A stretch of DNA of 64,000 nucleotides from Alkalihalobacillus sp. LMS6. Lineage in GTDB: Bacteria > Bacillota > Bacilli > Bacillales > Bacillaceae_D. Location of the stretch: NCBI RefSeq assembly GCF_024362765.1, contig NZ_CP093302.1:1580001-1644000 (forward strand), given 5' to 3'. Of this stretch, positions 43,702-52,661 are shown in pieces (positions within the stretch are counted from its first letter, which is position 1; each line of letters begins with the position of its first letter). The notes beneath the pieces were generated by a model. It was not told the origin of the DNA. It saw only the letters and a program-made list of their open reading frames with translations, and ran no database searches. Both the position numbers and the translations under genes were made by a program.

Positions 43702-44010
43702 ATGTATGTAGTCCATTCTACGTTTAAAGCGCCAGATGAAAAAGCAGATGAAGTCATTCAAATCTATCAAAACCGATCAAAAAAGGTAGACCAAGCAGAA
43801 GGTTTTGTCTCATTCCGGCTCTTACAACACCATAAACGAGCAGGTGAATTAACGGTTGAGCTTCAATTTGAAACAAAAGAAACCTATCTGAACTGGGTAA
43901 GAAGCCAAGAGTTTAAAGAGATTCATGATTTGGAGAAAAAATACCCAGATCAAGAATTGGCTGGAATTGTACCGACTGTTCGACAATTCGAGGTGATTAT
44001 TAGTGAATGA
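43702..44010 (+). CDS. ABM-fold monooxygenase (HmoA/IsdG-like)
   Basis: A 102-residue protein with the antibiotic-biosynthesis-monooxygenase ferredoxin-like fold: VVHSTFKAPDEKADEVIQIYQNR, EGFVSFRLLQHHKRAGELTVELQFETKETYLNWVRSQEFKEIH. The WVRSQEFKE.H pattern is that of heme-degrading monooxygenases HmoA/HmoB and IsdG. A role in heme iron release is possible, but the ABM fold also serves quinol oxidases. ATG 43702 has AAAGGAG 8 bp upstream. It overlaps the next gene by 8 bp. Confidence 0.8.
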   Translation: MYVVHSTFKAPDEKADEVIQIYQNRSKKVDQAEGFVSFRLLQHHKRAGELTVELQFETKETYLNWVRSQEFKEIHDLEKKYPDQELAGIVPTVRQFEVIISE

Positions 44011-44404
44011 ACCATTACCAGATTATTACGCACCGATTGTAAAAGCGATCGCGCAGTCGATCTACGAAGACTTTCCGAATTTAAACGAACGATATGGGGA
44101 AAAAGGTTGGAAGCACACATTAGAAGATAACGAACATCACTTTCGTCATCTTGAAGCTGCATATGCGATTAAAGATCAACAAGTTTTTATCGATTATGCC
44201 ATTTGGCTTAATGGGATCTTGACGAAACACGGGATGACGACGTACTTATTAATTGATAACTTTGAACGGATTCCACCAGTTATTTATGGACAATTAGAAA
44301 AAGACAAAGAAGCAAGCTTTAATCAATATGTTGATGCGGCGATTGATGCACTCAAACAAACAGAAGAATATTCCAAAAGCGAACGGATCCCATTTCGCCC
44401 ATAA
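44003..44404 (+). CDS. Conserved helical protein, unknown function
   Basis: A 133-residue protein, mostly helical. DNEHHFRHLEAAYAIKDQQVFIDYAIWLNGILTKHGMTT resembles the four-helix domain found before the B12-binding domain of some regulators, in which HHF/L..L motifs face the ligand, but no B12 domain is attached here. The start GTG 44003 has GAGGTGAT 5 bp upstream and overlaps the previous gene, so the three genes 42535-44404 form one operon. Function unknown. Confidence 0.7.
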   Translation: MNEPLPDYYAPIVKAIAQSIYEDFPNLNERYGEKGWKHTLEDNEHHFRHLEAAYAIKDQQVFIDYAIWLNGILTKHGMTTYLLIDNFERIPPVIYGQLEKDKEASFNQYVDAAIDALKQTEEYSKSERIPFRP

Positions 44405-44437
44405 AAAAAGCGGTTCTATCTAGACCGCTTTTTTTAT
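44403..44437. terminator. Bidirectional terminator
   Basis: AAAAGCGG and CCGCTTTT arms with inner TCTA/TAGA pairs, flanked by A7 and T7. It serves the plus-strand operon and the convergent RsbR-like gene. Confidence 0.9.
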
Positions 44438-44442
44438 TTGGA

Positions 44443-45285
44443 TTAATACGTTAATTGTTTTTGTTCGAGTGCCCGTGCAAGGGTTGCGTGAATGGGGATA
44501 TCAGAAAAAGAAATACCTAGCTGTACAGCTGTTTGGGCAATTTCTGGGCGTAAACCTGATAAAGAAGTTTGAACACCAATAAGACGTAGGCCTTTTATTA
44601 GTTGAAAGATTTGTTGGGCAACCATCGTGTCAATGATTGGAACACCTGATAAATCAATAAACAATGTGTCGATAAATTGCTCGGAACAATGTTGAAGCGT
44701 GTGATCAAACATCATTTTTGCACGGTGTGTATCAATTTCTCCAACGACTGGTAACAAGGCTGTGTGAGGAGCTAATTGAATAATTGGCGAGCTAAGTTCA
44801 TTAATCATTTGCTTTTGAGCATTCAATGTGTAGTCAGCTTGTTTTTTATTCTGTTTTGAATAAGCTAAAATGACTTCATTTACACCTTGTACAATCATTT
44901 TGTTCCATTTTGTTAAATCAGTAATCGTTATTGAATCATCGTCAACGGACTCAACATAAGTCGAGATTTTATCTAAATATTGATGTTGAGTTCGAAAAAA
45001 TTCATTTATGATGTTGCTAAAAGGTGTGCTTATATGAGCACGATCATTTGCAATTGATTCAATCCATTCAGCAAAAACTTCGTCTTGTAGGCCATTTTTT
45101 TCAGGATTAAATAATTCGCAAAATAGAACGTGGAATGAATGATTTTGTTGTTTTAATTTTTCAATTTGGTCAGGGTTTGTACTACTATAGACCCCTTCTT
45201 GGGACTTGTCTAAGGACTTGTACCATTCTTCCGTAAGGTCCATTGTTTTTGATTTTAGAAACGTATAAAGTCCAATGTTTGACAA
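44443..45285 (-). CDS. RsbR-family stressosome protein (globin-like N-domain plus STAS)
   Basis: A 280-residue protein. The N-terminal half is helical (RsbR_N non-heme globin type), the C-terminal half a STAS domain: LLPVVGEIDTHRAKMMFDHTL, FIDLSGVPIIDTMVAQQIF. The threonines in EIDTHR and IIDTMV are where RsbT phosphorylates RsbR paralogues. It would form stressosomes with RsbS and, plausibly, with YtvA encoded 4 kb away. TTG 45285 is chosen for AGGAGG 7 bp upstream. The frame stays open for 82 more codons upstream, rich in hydrophobic residues, from an ATG at 45531 without a good site; I treat that as non-coding or a separate short product. Confidence 0.82.
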   Translation of the reverse strand: MSNIGLYTFLKSKTMDLTEEWYKSLDKSQEGVYSSTNPDQIEKLKQQNHSFHVLFCELFNPEKNGLQDEVFAEWIESIANDRAHISTPFSNIINEFFRTQHQYLDKISTYVESVDDDSITITDLTKWNKMIVQGVNEVILAYSKQNKKQADYTLNAQKQMINELSSPIIQLAPHTALLPVVGEIDTHRAKMMFDHTLQHCSEQFIDTLFIDLSGVPIIDTMVAQQIFQLIKGLRLIGVQTSLSGLRPEIAQTAVQLGISFSDIPIHATLARALEQKQLTY

Positions 45286-45575
45286 AGGTAAGCCTCCTAA
45301 AGATAAAAGAATGTATTCTAATCTCAATACCCATTTCATAAACATTCTAAACACAAAAATAAAAAACTTGCCGACTACCCAATGGATAGAATCGACAAGC
45401 GTCATAAAGTTTGTTAAAAAACCGTAAATGAAGGCTATAAGTAAAACGGTACGAAAGCAGCGATTCTTTAGAACGAGAAATGCTTTCATCACGGACAGAA
45501 GTGTCAGTACAGATTGCATGTGATTACACAAGCGCTAACCATGTTACATAAAAGGGGAAAAACGTTTAATCTCGG

Positions 45576-45905
45576 TTATGGGTTTGAAACATTTTTCTTA
45601 AAACCAGCGTGGTCTGCTAGTCGACTCAACTCCATAAACCACTGCTTGTCCTTAGTGAGCAGCGCTAGTTCTTGAAGTGCGCGAATGTCCGCTTCTTTTA
45701 ATCTGGCTTTGCTCGTTTGCAAGTCATTTTCGTTAGCTAATAAAGGTTGTTTTCCATTTAATACACGTTGTTTCGTATAGAATTGATACATGGTTTTAAT
45801 CGGCTCATTTGAAGAGTTAGACGCAATGACTTTGGCTTCACTAATCCATCCTAATATACTTGTTCGACCAGCTTTATAAATCACCCATTCTCCATTTCCG
45901 AACAT
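45576..45905 (-). CDS. Conserved hypothetical protein (109 residues)
   Basis: A 109-residue protein starting FGNGEWVIYKAGRTSILGWI, with a small beta-rich N-terminus and a helical C-terminus (DIRALQELALLTKDKQWFMELSRLADHAGF). AAAGGAG lies 9 bp before ATG 45905. No family is recognised. It lies between a spore-coat-like gene and the RsbR-like gene, all on the minus strand, but has a terminator upstream of it and a 290-bp gap downstream. The gap 45286-45575 holds only the open hydrophobic frame described for the RsbR gene. Confidence 0.72.
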   Translation of the reverse strand: MFGNGEWVIYKAGRTSILGWISEAKVIASNSSNEPIKTMYQFYTKQRVLNGKQPLLANENDLQTSKARLKEADIRALQELALLTKDKQWFMELSRLADHAGFKKNVSNP

Positions 45906-45960
45906 TCGATCAACTCCTTTAAACCATCGTATTCAGCTGGTGAAGCGAATATGTATGCGA

Positions 45961-45995
45961 AAAGAAAAAAGCCGAGCGGTTTTTCTACTCGGCTG
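45961..45995 (-). terminator. Terminator of the Cys/Thr-rich protein gene
   Basis: AGCCGAG (45971-45977) pairs with CTCGGCT (45989-45995); on the minus strand a T-rich run follows. Confidence 0.85.
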
Positions 45996-46002
45996 ATACG
46001 AT

Positions 46003-46326
46003 TTAAAGCCCACCTGCGCCAATTGTACAAATTTCTGAAAGTCTAAACGAACGGATTCCAGCATCGTTTGCCACAATGATTGAACCTGTTGCTGTGTTAA
46101 AGCCAAGGTACGTGCCGCTCACTGTTGTTGTTGTCGTCGTCGTTGTGAAGGTAAGCGCTGCGTCACCTGGTAATCCTAAAACAGTGTTTGCGATCGATAC
46201 AAGGGATTGACAGCTCGCGTCTCTAGGAGTTGGGAAAGGGAAGAATGAACAGCGACGTGTACACTGGCAGCAACAATGATCTCTTTTTTCATCTTTCTTC
46301 TTATGGTCTTGTTGATAACAAGTCAA
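46003..46326 (-). CDS. Cys-rich, Thr-rich probable spore-surface protein
   Basis: A 107-residue protein. The N-terminal 30 residues are charged and hold a Cys cluster (HCCCQCTRRC). Then come a stretch SLVSIANTVLGLPGDAALTF, eight threonines in a row, and a beta-rich part SGTYLGFNTATGSIIVAND with a late cysteine in EICTIG. Cys-rich short proteins of this type occur in spore coat, exosporium or appendage (Ena-type) layers of Bacillaceae; the assignment is inference from composition. The start is TTG 46326 with AAAGGTGGTGG upstream. Confidence 0.6.
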   Translation of the reverse strand: MTCYQQDHKKKDEKRDHCCCQCTRRCSFFPFPTPRDASCQSLVSIANTVLGLPGDAALTFTTTTTTTTVSGTYLGFNTATGSIIVANDAGIRSFRLSEICTIGAGGL

Positions 46327-46637
46327 CTAATCCACCACCTTTATTGTAGGATACTTTAACGTATTCATTGTCCAGATAATCAGGTTGGATGAATGAATGC
46401 GTAAAAACGCCTTTTTTCGGAAATTAATTTCATTTACCGTATTTTAATTAAGTGAAAATAAAGCAAAATAGGATAACGATTACAAAAAGCGGTTACAATG
46501 AAAAACAAGCGAAACCCTATGAATTACAGGCTTTAAATGTAGATTATTAAAAGATAAACTGGTATTATGAAAGACGACTAACCTTCGTATAAGGCTAGAA
46601 ATTGAGAAGAGTTGTGAACGAGAAAGAGGGTATACTC
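46327..46637. other. Non-coding region between the Cys/Thr-rich gene and zwf
   Basis: 311 bp with divergent genes at its ends. It must hold both promoters. I see CCTACAATA at the expected -10 distance for the minus-strand gene, one base off the sigma-K -10 CATAnnnTA, but no well-placed -35. A 4-bp stem GCGT/ACGC followed by CTTTTTT (46399-46417) is too small to call. No open frame with a ribosome site is present. Confidence 0.5.
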
Positions 46638-48128
46638 ATGAATGATAGAAAGCAGTCCGAGGCTGTTTTTGTAATATTTGGGTCAACTGGAGATCTTGCA
46701 AAACGAAAATTGTTTCCTTCACTTTACAATTTATATTTAAAAGGTTCTTTGACGGAAAACTTCGCGGTCATTGGATTGGGAAGAAGGACTTGGGACGATG
46801 AGAAGTTAAAAGCCGTCGTTCGTGAAGCGATAACAGAAGCAGGCCAACAAATGGACGGTGAAGAACAGATCGATTCATTTCTTGCTCATTTTTCTTATTT
46901 GTCATTTGATGTTACAAATAAGCATTCTTACGAAGAGTTAAAAGAAGAAATGGAAAGCAAGGAAAAGCGGTTTCATTTATCTGGAAACCGTGTGTTTTAC
47001 ATGGCCATGGCACCGGAATTTTTCGGACAAATCGCGCAGTCTATACATAGCCATGGTTTAAAAGAAACAAAGGGTTGGACGAGACTAGTTATTGAAAAAC
47101 CATTCGGTACAGATCTTCAAACAGCAAAAGTGTTAAATAATGAAATTCGTGAAGCTTTTGCAGAAGATGAGATTTATCGAATTGATCATTATTTAGGAAA
47201 AGAAATGGTCCAAAATATTCAAGTCATTCGCTTTGCAAATGCGATGTTTGCCCCTTTATGGAATAATCGTCATATCTCCAACATCCAAGTAACTTCTAGC
47301 GAGAAACTAGGTGTTGAAGGGAGAGGTGGCTACTATGAAAAGTCAGGCGCTTTACGGGATATGGTACAAAATCATATTTTACAAATGGTTTCTTTACTTG
47401 CAATGGACGTCCCGTTGCAGCTAACAACTGATGAAATTCGTAGTGAAAAAATTAAAGTTTTACGCGCGCTCCGCTTAATCAATCAACAAAACGTCAACGA
47501 TACTGTTGTTCGTGCTCAATATGATGAAGGCACGATTAATCGCACAGAGGTTCCTGGCTATATACAAGAAGAAAATGTAGACTCAAATTCGAATACAGAA
47601 ACCTATGTTGCAGCAAAACTAATGATTGATAATCATGTTTGGGCAGGTGTTCCATTCTATATTCGTACAGGAAAGCGTATGGCGGTGAAATCAACGAAAG
47701 TCGTGGTAGAGTTTAAAGAGATGCCGTTAAACCTTTATGCGAAAGAGCATAAGGCGACCGGTCCTAACCTTCTTATTATCCACATTCAACCGGACGAGGG
47801 CATTACGATCGTGTTAAACGGGAAAAAGATTGGATCTGCGGACACTACACCTGTACATTTGGAATATCGTCATGACAGTGAAGACCGAATTAATACGCCT
47901 GAAGCATATGAACGCTTATTATACGATTGCATTATAGGGGATGCGACTAATTTCGCGCATTGGGACGAAGTTAGTCTATCTTGGTCATTGGTTGATGCGA
48001 TTTCAAACGCATGGAAAGAAACAGACCAAAAACCGTTAACGTACAAAGCGGGAACAATGGGACCAAAAGAAGCGGACAAACTGCTCGCGATAGATGGTCA
48101 CTCTTGGTGGCCTGTTGAACATATGTAA
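46638..48128 (+). CDS. zwf: Glucose-6-phosphate 1-dehydrogenase
   Basis: A 496-residue enzyme for the first step of the oxidative pentose phosphate pathway, giving NADPH. NADP motif IFGSTGDLAKRKLFPSLYNL, substrate and catalytic site RIDHYLGKEMVQN, and MAVKSTKVVVEFK. ATG 46638 is chosen for AGAGGG 9 bp upstream; an earlier in-frame GTG has none. It is convergent with gnd, encoding the third enzyme of the pathway, as in B. subtilis (zwf-yqjI). Confidence 0.96.
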   Translation: MNDRKQSEAVFVIFGSTGDLAKRKLFPSLYNLYLKGSLTENFAVIGLGRRTWDDEKLKAVVREAITEAGQQMDGEEQIDSFLAHFSYLSFDVTNKHSYEELKEEMESKEKRFHLSGNRVFYMAMAPEFFGQIAQSIHSHGLKETKGWTRLVIEKPFGTDLQTAKVLNNEIREAFAEDEIYRIDHYLGKEMVQNIQVIRFANAMFAPLWNNRHISNIQVTSSEKLGVEGRGGYYEKSGALRDMVQNHILQMVSLLAMDVPLQLTTDEIRSEKIKVLRALRLINQQNVNDTVVRAQYDEGTINRTEVPGYIQEENVDSNSNTETYVAAKLMIDNHVWAGVPFYIRTGKRMAVKSTKVVVEFKEMPLNLYAKEHKATGPNLLIIHIQPDEGITIVLNGKKIGSADTTPVHLEYRHDSEDRINTPEAYERLLYDCIIGDATNFAHWDEVSLSWSLVDAISNAWKETDQKPLTYKAGTMGPKEADKLLAIDGHSWWPVEHM

Positions 48129-48157
48129 AAAACAACTTTGCATCCCGATGCAAACAG

Positions 48158-48193
48158 AAAAAAGAGTCATCCTTTTAGGACGACTCTTTTTTT
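48158..48193. terminator. Bidirectional terminator between zwf and gnd
   Basis: AAAAAGAGTCATCC and GGACGACTCTTTTT arms around TTTTA, with one mismatch. Just before it, a perfect TTTGCATC/GATGCAAA palindrome (48137-48154) may add a second hairpin. Confidence 0.88.
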
Positions 48194-48196
48194 GTA

Positions 48197-49603
48197 TCAT
48201 ACCCAGTTGGTATGAAAAATGCCTTCTTTATCCAGACGTTTGTACGTATGAGCGCCAAAATAATCACGCTGTGCTTGCAAGAGGTTTGCAGGTAACTGTT
48301 CGCTACGATAGCTATCGTAATACGAGATGGCACTTGAGAAACTAGGAACAGGCACGCCGTGTTCAACTGCTAGTGACACAATCTTTCGCAATGATTGTTG
48401 ATAAGATGAAGCGATGTTTTCGAAATAAGGATCAAGCAGTAAGTTTTTTAAGTCTGGATTTTGTGCAAAAGCATCGGTTATTTTATGAAGGAACGCGGCA
48501 CGAATAATACAGCCACCACGGAAAATACGCGCGACTTCTCCGTATTGTATCGACCAATTTTGTTCGTCCGACATCGCTTTTAATTGAGCGAATCCTTGTG
48601 CATAAGATAATACTTTGCTGAAAAAGAGGGCTTTGCGAATTTCTTCAATAAGCGCTTCTTTATTTTCAGACAAAGAAGCTGGTTTCGGTCCAGTTAACAC
48701 TTTACTTGCTTCGATTCTTTCGTCTTTTATCGCCGATAAAAAGCGCGCAAATACAGACTCTGTAATAATGGAAAGAGGGACACCTAAGTCAAGCGAACTT
48801 TTGCTTGTCCATTTCCCGGTTCCTTTTTGTCCAGCAGAATCAAGAATGACGTCTACTAATGCTTGTCCAGTTTCTTCATCTTGTTTCGTGAAAATATCTG
48901 CGGTAATCTCGATTAAATAACTATCAAGTTCTCCATCATTCCACTCTTTGAACGTATGATGAAGCTCTTCGTTGTTAAGGCCGACGATTTCTTTTAACAA
49001 TGCATAGGATTCAGAAATAAGCTGCATGTCGCCATATTCAATCCCGTTATGCACCATTTTCACATAGTGACCAGCACCATCAGGTCCAATATAAGTGGTA
49101 CAAGGTTCACCATTTACTTTTGCTGATATATCTTCAAATAAAGGGCGAACAAGCTCGTACGCTTCTTTTTGCCCACCAGGCATAATCGATGGGCCTTTGA
49201 GAGCGCCTTCTTCGCCGCCAGATACACCTGCACCGATAAAGTGAACACCATGCGCCTCTACGTGAGCGGAACGACGGATCGTATCGGTATAGTACGTATT
49301 GCCACCGTCAATTAGTATATCTTTCTCGTCAAGAAGAGGAAGTAGTGAATCGATTACAGAATCGGTTACTTCTCCAGCTTGAACCATTAACATAATTTTT
49401 CTTGGTGTCTCTAGTGAATCGATGAGTTCCTGTAAAGAGTACGTACCCACTAAGTTTTTATTTTCTTCAAGAGCAATAATTTGTTTCACTCGCTCTTCAG
49501 AGACATCATATAAAGACACGCTATATCCTTTACTTTCAAAGTTAAGGGCTAAACTTCTCCCCATAACCCCAACACCAATAATTCCGATATTCTGCTTCGT
49601 CAT
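48197..49603 (-). CDS. gndA: 6-phosphogluconate dehydrogenase (decarboxylating)
   Basis: A 468-residue enzyme that turns 6-phosphogluconate into ribulose 5-phosphate with NADPH. Rossmann motif [34 protein letters not shown], catalytic Lys in [17 protein letters not shown], and the C-terminal tail reaching the other subunit ([10 protein letters not shown]). ATG 49603 has AAAGGACG upstream. Being next to zwf suggests the NADP-dependent GndA rather than the gluconate-operon GntZ. Confidence 0.95.
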   Translation of the reverse strand: MTKQNIGIIGVGVMGRSLALNFESKGYSVSLYDVSEERVKQIIALEENKNLVGTYSLQELIDSLETPRKIMLMVQAGEVTDSVIDSLLPLLDEKDILIDGGNTYYTDTIRRSAHVEAHGVHFIGAGVSGGEEGALKGPSIMPGGQKEAYELVRPLFEDISAKVNGEPCTTYIGPDGAGHYVKMVHNGIEYGDMQLISESYALLKEIVGLNNEELHHTFKEWNDGELDSYLIEITADIFTKQDEETGQALVDVILDSAGQKGTGKWTSKSSLDLGVPLSIITESVFARFLSAIKDERIEASKVLTGPKPASLSENKEALIEEIRKALFFSKVLSYAQGFAQLKAMSDEQNWSIQYGEVARIFRGGCIIRAAFLHKITDAFAQNPDLKNLLLDPYFENIASSYQQSLRKIVSLAVEHGVPVPSFSSAISYYDSYRSEQLPANLLQAQRDYFGAHTYKRLDKEGIFHTNWV

Positions 49604-49732
49604 TGCGTACGTCCTTTCTCTATTGCTTACAAGCATCAAGCATCTTTTTCTTTATAAAAAAGAATACTCGAACATTCGCTATGAACATACCATATGAAAG
49701 CGATTTCGAGCAAGCTGAGAATTGTAAGTTGC

Positions 49733-50449
49733 CTATTTTATAGCTTTGATGAGAATATGCCCAATTTTATCTTTGTAGTGTGCCATCAATGTTTGGTGTT
49801 GATGCATCTTTTCGTAGTAGGAGGGGGCGATAGTAGAAGAAGGCTGCATGTCATTTCCTTTATCGGTTTCGTCTTGTTGTAATGTTGCCGCTGTAAACGT
49901 CTCCATGACAACAATTTGACGAAATCCTGCATTCGCCAGTTCTTGTTGCCATTCCTTCGCATGAAGAAGCTGTGAAAATCCATATTCGGCTTTAAGGGTC
50001 TCTTGTTCATTCATCGATAAGGGTGAAAAACAGACAAATTCGTTCAAATAAATGCTGCCGCTCTGTTTTAAAACCCGATGAAGTTCGCTTAAGCCTTCTT
50101 GAATGGAAGCAAAGCTTAAAACCGATTCAGATAATGCATAATCCGTGGTTGAATCGTCTAAAGGAATAGCTTCAATGAAAGCTTTTCGCAGATCAACAGA
50201 AAGAAATTGCGACTCAAAACGCTGTTGGGCTTTTTTATACATAAGGGGATGTGGTTCTAACGCCGTCACCTGACAATCATATAATTGTTTAATATAAGCG
50301 GCGGTTTGTCCAGTACCGCAGCCACAATCTAAAACAATGGAATGTTCATCAAGTTCCATATCCATAATGATCTCTGTAGACTTTTTGAATCCTCCTGGGT
50401 GTGCACTTCCAATTCCAAATGTGGCGAGCATATCCGTATATTTTTCCAT
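49733..50449 (-). CDS. Class I SAM-dependent methyltransferase
   Basis: A 238-residue cytoplasmic methyltransferase. SAM-binding motif I VLDCGCGTGQTAAYI, motif II VTALEPHP, and YALSESVLSFASIQEGLSELHRVLKQSGSIYLNEFV as in UbiE/small-molecule methyltransferases. The substrate is unknown. ATG 50449 has AAGGTGG 5 bp upstream. The region to gnd (49604-49732) shows no clear terminator. Confidence 0.82.
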   Translation of the reverse strand: MEKYTDMLATFGIGSAHPGGFKKSTEIIMDMELDEHSIVLDCGCGTGQTAAYIKQLYDCQVTALEPHPLMYKKAQQRFESQFLSVDLRKAFIEAIPLDDSTTDYALSESVLSFASIQEGLSELHRVLKQSGSIYLNEFVCFSPLSMNEQETLKAEYGFSQLLHAKEWQQELANAGFRQIVVMETFTAATLQQDETDKGNDMQPSSTIAPSYYEKMHQHQTLMAHYKDKIGHILIKAIK

Positions 50450-50711
50450 ATAAACCACCTTCCCATTTTCTCCATCGTATGAATGTGTTGAGGTTATGTG
50501 CCTATTATTCCTGTCTGAATGTTACGGTTTGATTACAAAAAGATTAAATAGATTGTAATTAGTATTATCCTAGGACAACAACGAGTAGGTATGAAACAGA
50601 TTACGAGAAGGAGGCGCTTTTGTTTATATGATGTTCGTAAAGAATGGTTGCCACCAAAATAAAAGATTTTGTGGGACTGACGCAAATAACGTTATTAAGG
50701 AGAGGGTAAAT

Positions 50712-51737
50712 ATGAAATATATGATTGGTTTTGTTGCAACGTTGCTTTTAGGAGTCTTATTTTTCTTACCAACTCATACATATGCGCAAGCAGCTACTAG
50801 TATTGAAGTGAATGAAGAGAGTGAAAGAGTAGAGTGGCTCCAAGAACAATTAGTGGACCAAGGCTTTTTAGAAGAAGAGAAGCGAACGTCAGTTTTTGAT
50901 GAAGATACCGTTGATGCGGTGGCTGCTTATCAAAAAGATCACGGCTTAAGTGTTGATGGTATTCCGGGTAAGCAAACATTAGGTGCGTTAGAAGTGTTAA
51001 AAGAAGGTACTGAAGGTCCTCTTGTAAAAGCGCTACAAGAACGATTGTATGAACTAAAATATTATCAAGATTCTGTTGACGGGCACTATGGTCAAACGAC
51101 GAAGCAAGCAGTAACGGCTTTCCAACAAGCCAATCAACTTCTCGTCGATGGGATAGCTGGCCCAGAAACCCACGCACATCTATACTACAATCATAATAAA
51201 GTGGCACACGTTGTGACAGATGTGAAACCACAGGAACAACAGCCAAAAAGTGAACCGAGTACAGAAGAAGAGGTTGTTGCTCATGCCGCACCAAAAGTAG
51301 AAGAACCAAAGGCTACGGAAAAGGCGGAAGAAGCTACGAATGATGCAGAGGAGCAGCAACAGGAACAGCAACAAACGACTGAAGAAAGTGTTACAGAAGA
51401 AGCAACAACAGAGGAAGAAGTAGCTTCAACAACAACTGAACCTTCTGGTCAAACGATGACAATGGAAGCAACGGCGTATACAGCGTATTGTAACGGTTGT
51501 TCAGGTGTCACTAGAACCGGGATTGATTTACGAGCAAACCCCAATCAAAAAGTAGTGGCAGTAGATCCAAATGTCATTCCGTTAGGTAGTCGAGTGTATG
51601 TTGAAGGCTATGGAGAAGCAATTGCAGGCGATACAGGTGGCGCAATTAAAGGGCATAAAATCGATTTATTTGTGCAAACAAAGGATGAAGCGTATTCGTT
51701 TGGACGTCAACAAGTTCAAGTTACCGTATTAGATTAA
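50712..51737 (+). CDS. Secreted peptidoglycan-binding / 3D-domain protein
   Basis: A 341-residue exported cell-wall protein. Signal peptide 1-26 (ending THTYAQA), two PG_binding_1 repeats (about 35-90 and 95-150, LQEQLVDQGFLEE and LQERLYELKYY), an E/T/Q-rich disordered linker (160-245), and a C-terminal 3D domain with the three aspartates in AVDPNVIPLGSRVYVEGYGEAIAGDTGGAIKGHKIDLF. 3D domains of YocH/Sps type are MltA-like and probably have muralytic activity. ATG 50712 has GGAGAGG upstream and gives a normal signal peptide; an in-frame ATG at 50628 also has AAGGAGG 12 bp upstream. Confidence 0.88.
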   Translation: MKYMIGFVATLLLGVLFFLPTHTYAQAATSIEVNEESERVEWLQEQLVDQGFLEEEKRTSVFDEDTVDAVAAYQKDHGLSVDGIPGKQTLGALEVLKEGTEGPLVKALQERLYELKYYQDSVDGHYGQTTKQAVTAFQQANQLLVDGIAGPETHAHLYYNHNKVAHVVTDVKPQEQQPKSEPSTEEEVVAHAAPKVEEPKATEKAEEATNDAEEQQQEQQQTTEESVTEEATTEEEVASTTTEPSGQTMTMEATAYTAYCNGCSGVTRTGIDLRANPNQKVVAVDPNVIPLGSRVYVEGYGEAIAGDTGGAIKGHKIDLFVQTKDEAYSFGRQQVQVTVLD

Positions 51738-51741
51738 AACG

Positions 51742-51787
51742 AAAAAGCTGGAACAATCGGTAGTCCGATTGTCTCAGCTTTTTTTTG
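51742..51787 (+). terminator. Terminator of the 3D-domain protein gene
   Basis: AAAAAGCTG, then ACAATCGG/CCGATTGT and CAGCTTTTT arms form a long hairpin with T8. It overlaps the last codons of the convergent CDF gene. Confidence 0.88.
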
Positions 51788-52661
51788 CGTCTTGTTTAGC
51801 TGGTTCGATGTGAACGGTTGTATGCGGAATATCATGTTCATCATAGAGTGCTTGTTCAATGAAGTCGGCAATGTCGTGGCTTTGTTTGACTGTCATCGAA
51901 GGTTGCACGGCAATGGTCACATCCGCGTAAACGGTAGAACCGACTTGCCTTGCTTTTAATGCAAGAACATCTTCAATGCCCTCGATTGCTAAAACCGTGG
52001 ATTTGAACGGACTTAATGCCTCATCATTAAACCCATCGGTTAACGAATGACTCGCATCTTTGAAAATAGACCACGCTGTATAACAAATGATTAGACCGAT
52101 AATAAAAGCGGTTAGGGAATCAATCCATCCTAAGTGAAAATGAGAACCGATGATCCCTATGACTACACCGACACTCACAAGGGCATCATTTTTATTATCT
52201 TGTGAAGCGGCCATTAAAGCTTGGCTATTAATTTTTTTGGCTAGTTTGCGGTTGTAACGATAGACGAGCAACATCACAACTGCGCTAAAGCCAGCAACCC
52301 ATGCAGTAATTAAACTAGGAGCTTCAACAGTTTCACGATTAAATAAGCTGGTGCCTGCATTAATTAAAACTTGTATCCCAATTACCGCCATAATGAACGA
52401 CGCTAATAACGCTGCGATATGCTCCGCTCTAAAGTGACCGTAAGGGTGATCATCATCAGGTGGTTTTTGAGAAATTCGTAACCCTACGAGCACCGCTACA
52501 GAAACGATAATGTCTGCTGCGTTGTTGTAGCCGTCTGCAATTAACGCTTGTGATAGAAAAATATAGCCAATGACTAATTTTAAACTAGCTAAAAAAAGAT
52601 ACGTGCCGATGCTTAACCAAGCGCCAGTTTCACCTTTTCTTAGTTCTTCGTATCGTCTCAT
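51774..52661 (-). CDS. Cation diffusion facilitator (CDF) metal exporter
   Basis: A 295-residue membrane protein with six helices and a C-terminal cytosolic metal-binding domain (from about 205). Transport-site residues: ADGYNNAADIIVS in helix 2 and GWIDSLTAFIIG in helix 5; the NxxxD/DxxxD pattern fits Mn2+-type exporters (MneP/MneS) more than the HxxxD of zinc exporters. AGAAAGG precedes ATG 52661. Confidence 0.85.
   Translation of the reverse strand: MRRYEELRKGETGAWLSIGTYLFLASLKLVIGYIFLSQALIADGYNNAADIIVSVAVLVGLRISQKPPDDDHPYGHFRAEHIAALLASFIMAVIGIQVLINAGTSLFNRETVEAPSLITAWVAGFSAVVMLLVYRYNRKLAKKINSQALMAASQDNKNDALVSVGVVIGIIGSHFHLGWIDSLTAFIIGLIICYTAWSIFKDASHSLTDGFNDEALSPFKSTVLAIEGIEDVLALKARQVGSTVYADVTIAVQPSMTVKQSHDIADFIEQALYDEHDIPHTTVHIEPAKQDAKKS

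Noticed and set aside
45286-45531. Upstream hydrophobic extension as part of the RsbR-like gene
   Set aside because: AGGAGG at the right distance before TTG 45285 and the usual family length favour the short form; kept only as a question in the findings.
46399-46417. GCGT/ACGC mini-hairpin with T6 as terminator
   Set aside because: A 4-bp stem is too weak and there is no plus-strand gene upstream that needs it.
50500-50711. c-di-AMP (ydaO/yuaA) riboswitch or WalR box before the 3D-domain gene
   Set aside because: Such genes often have one, but the conserved riboswitch core is not present and the best WalR-like repeat has two mismatches in one half.
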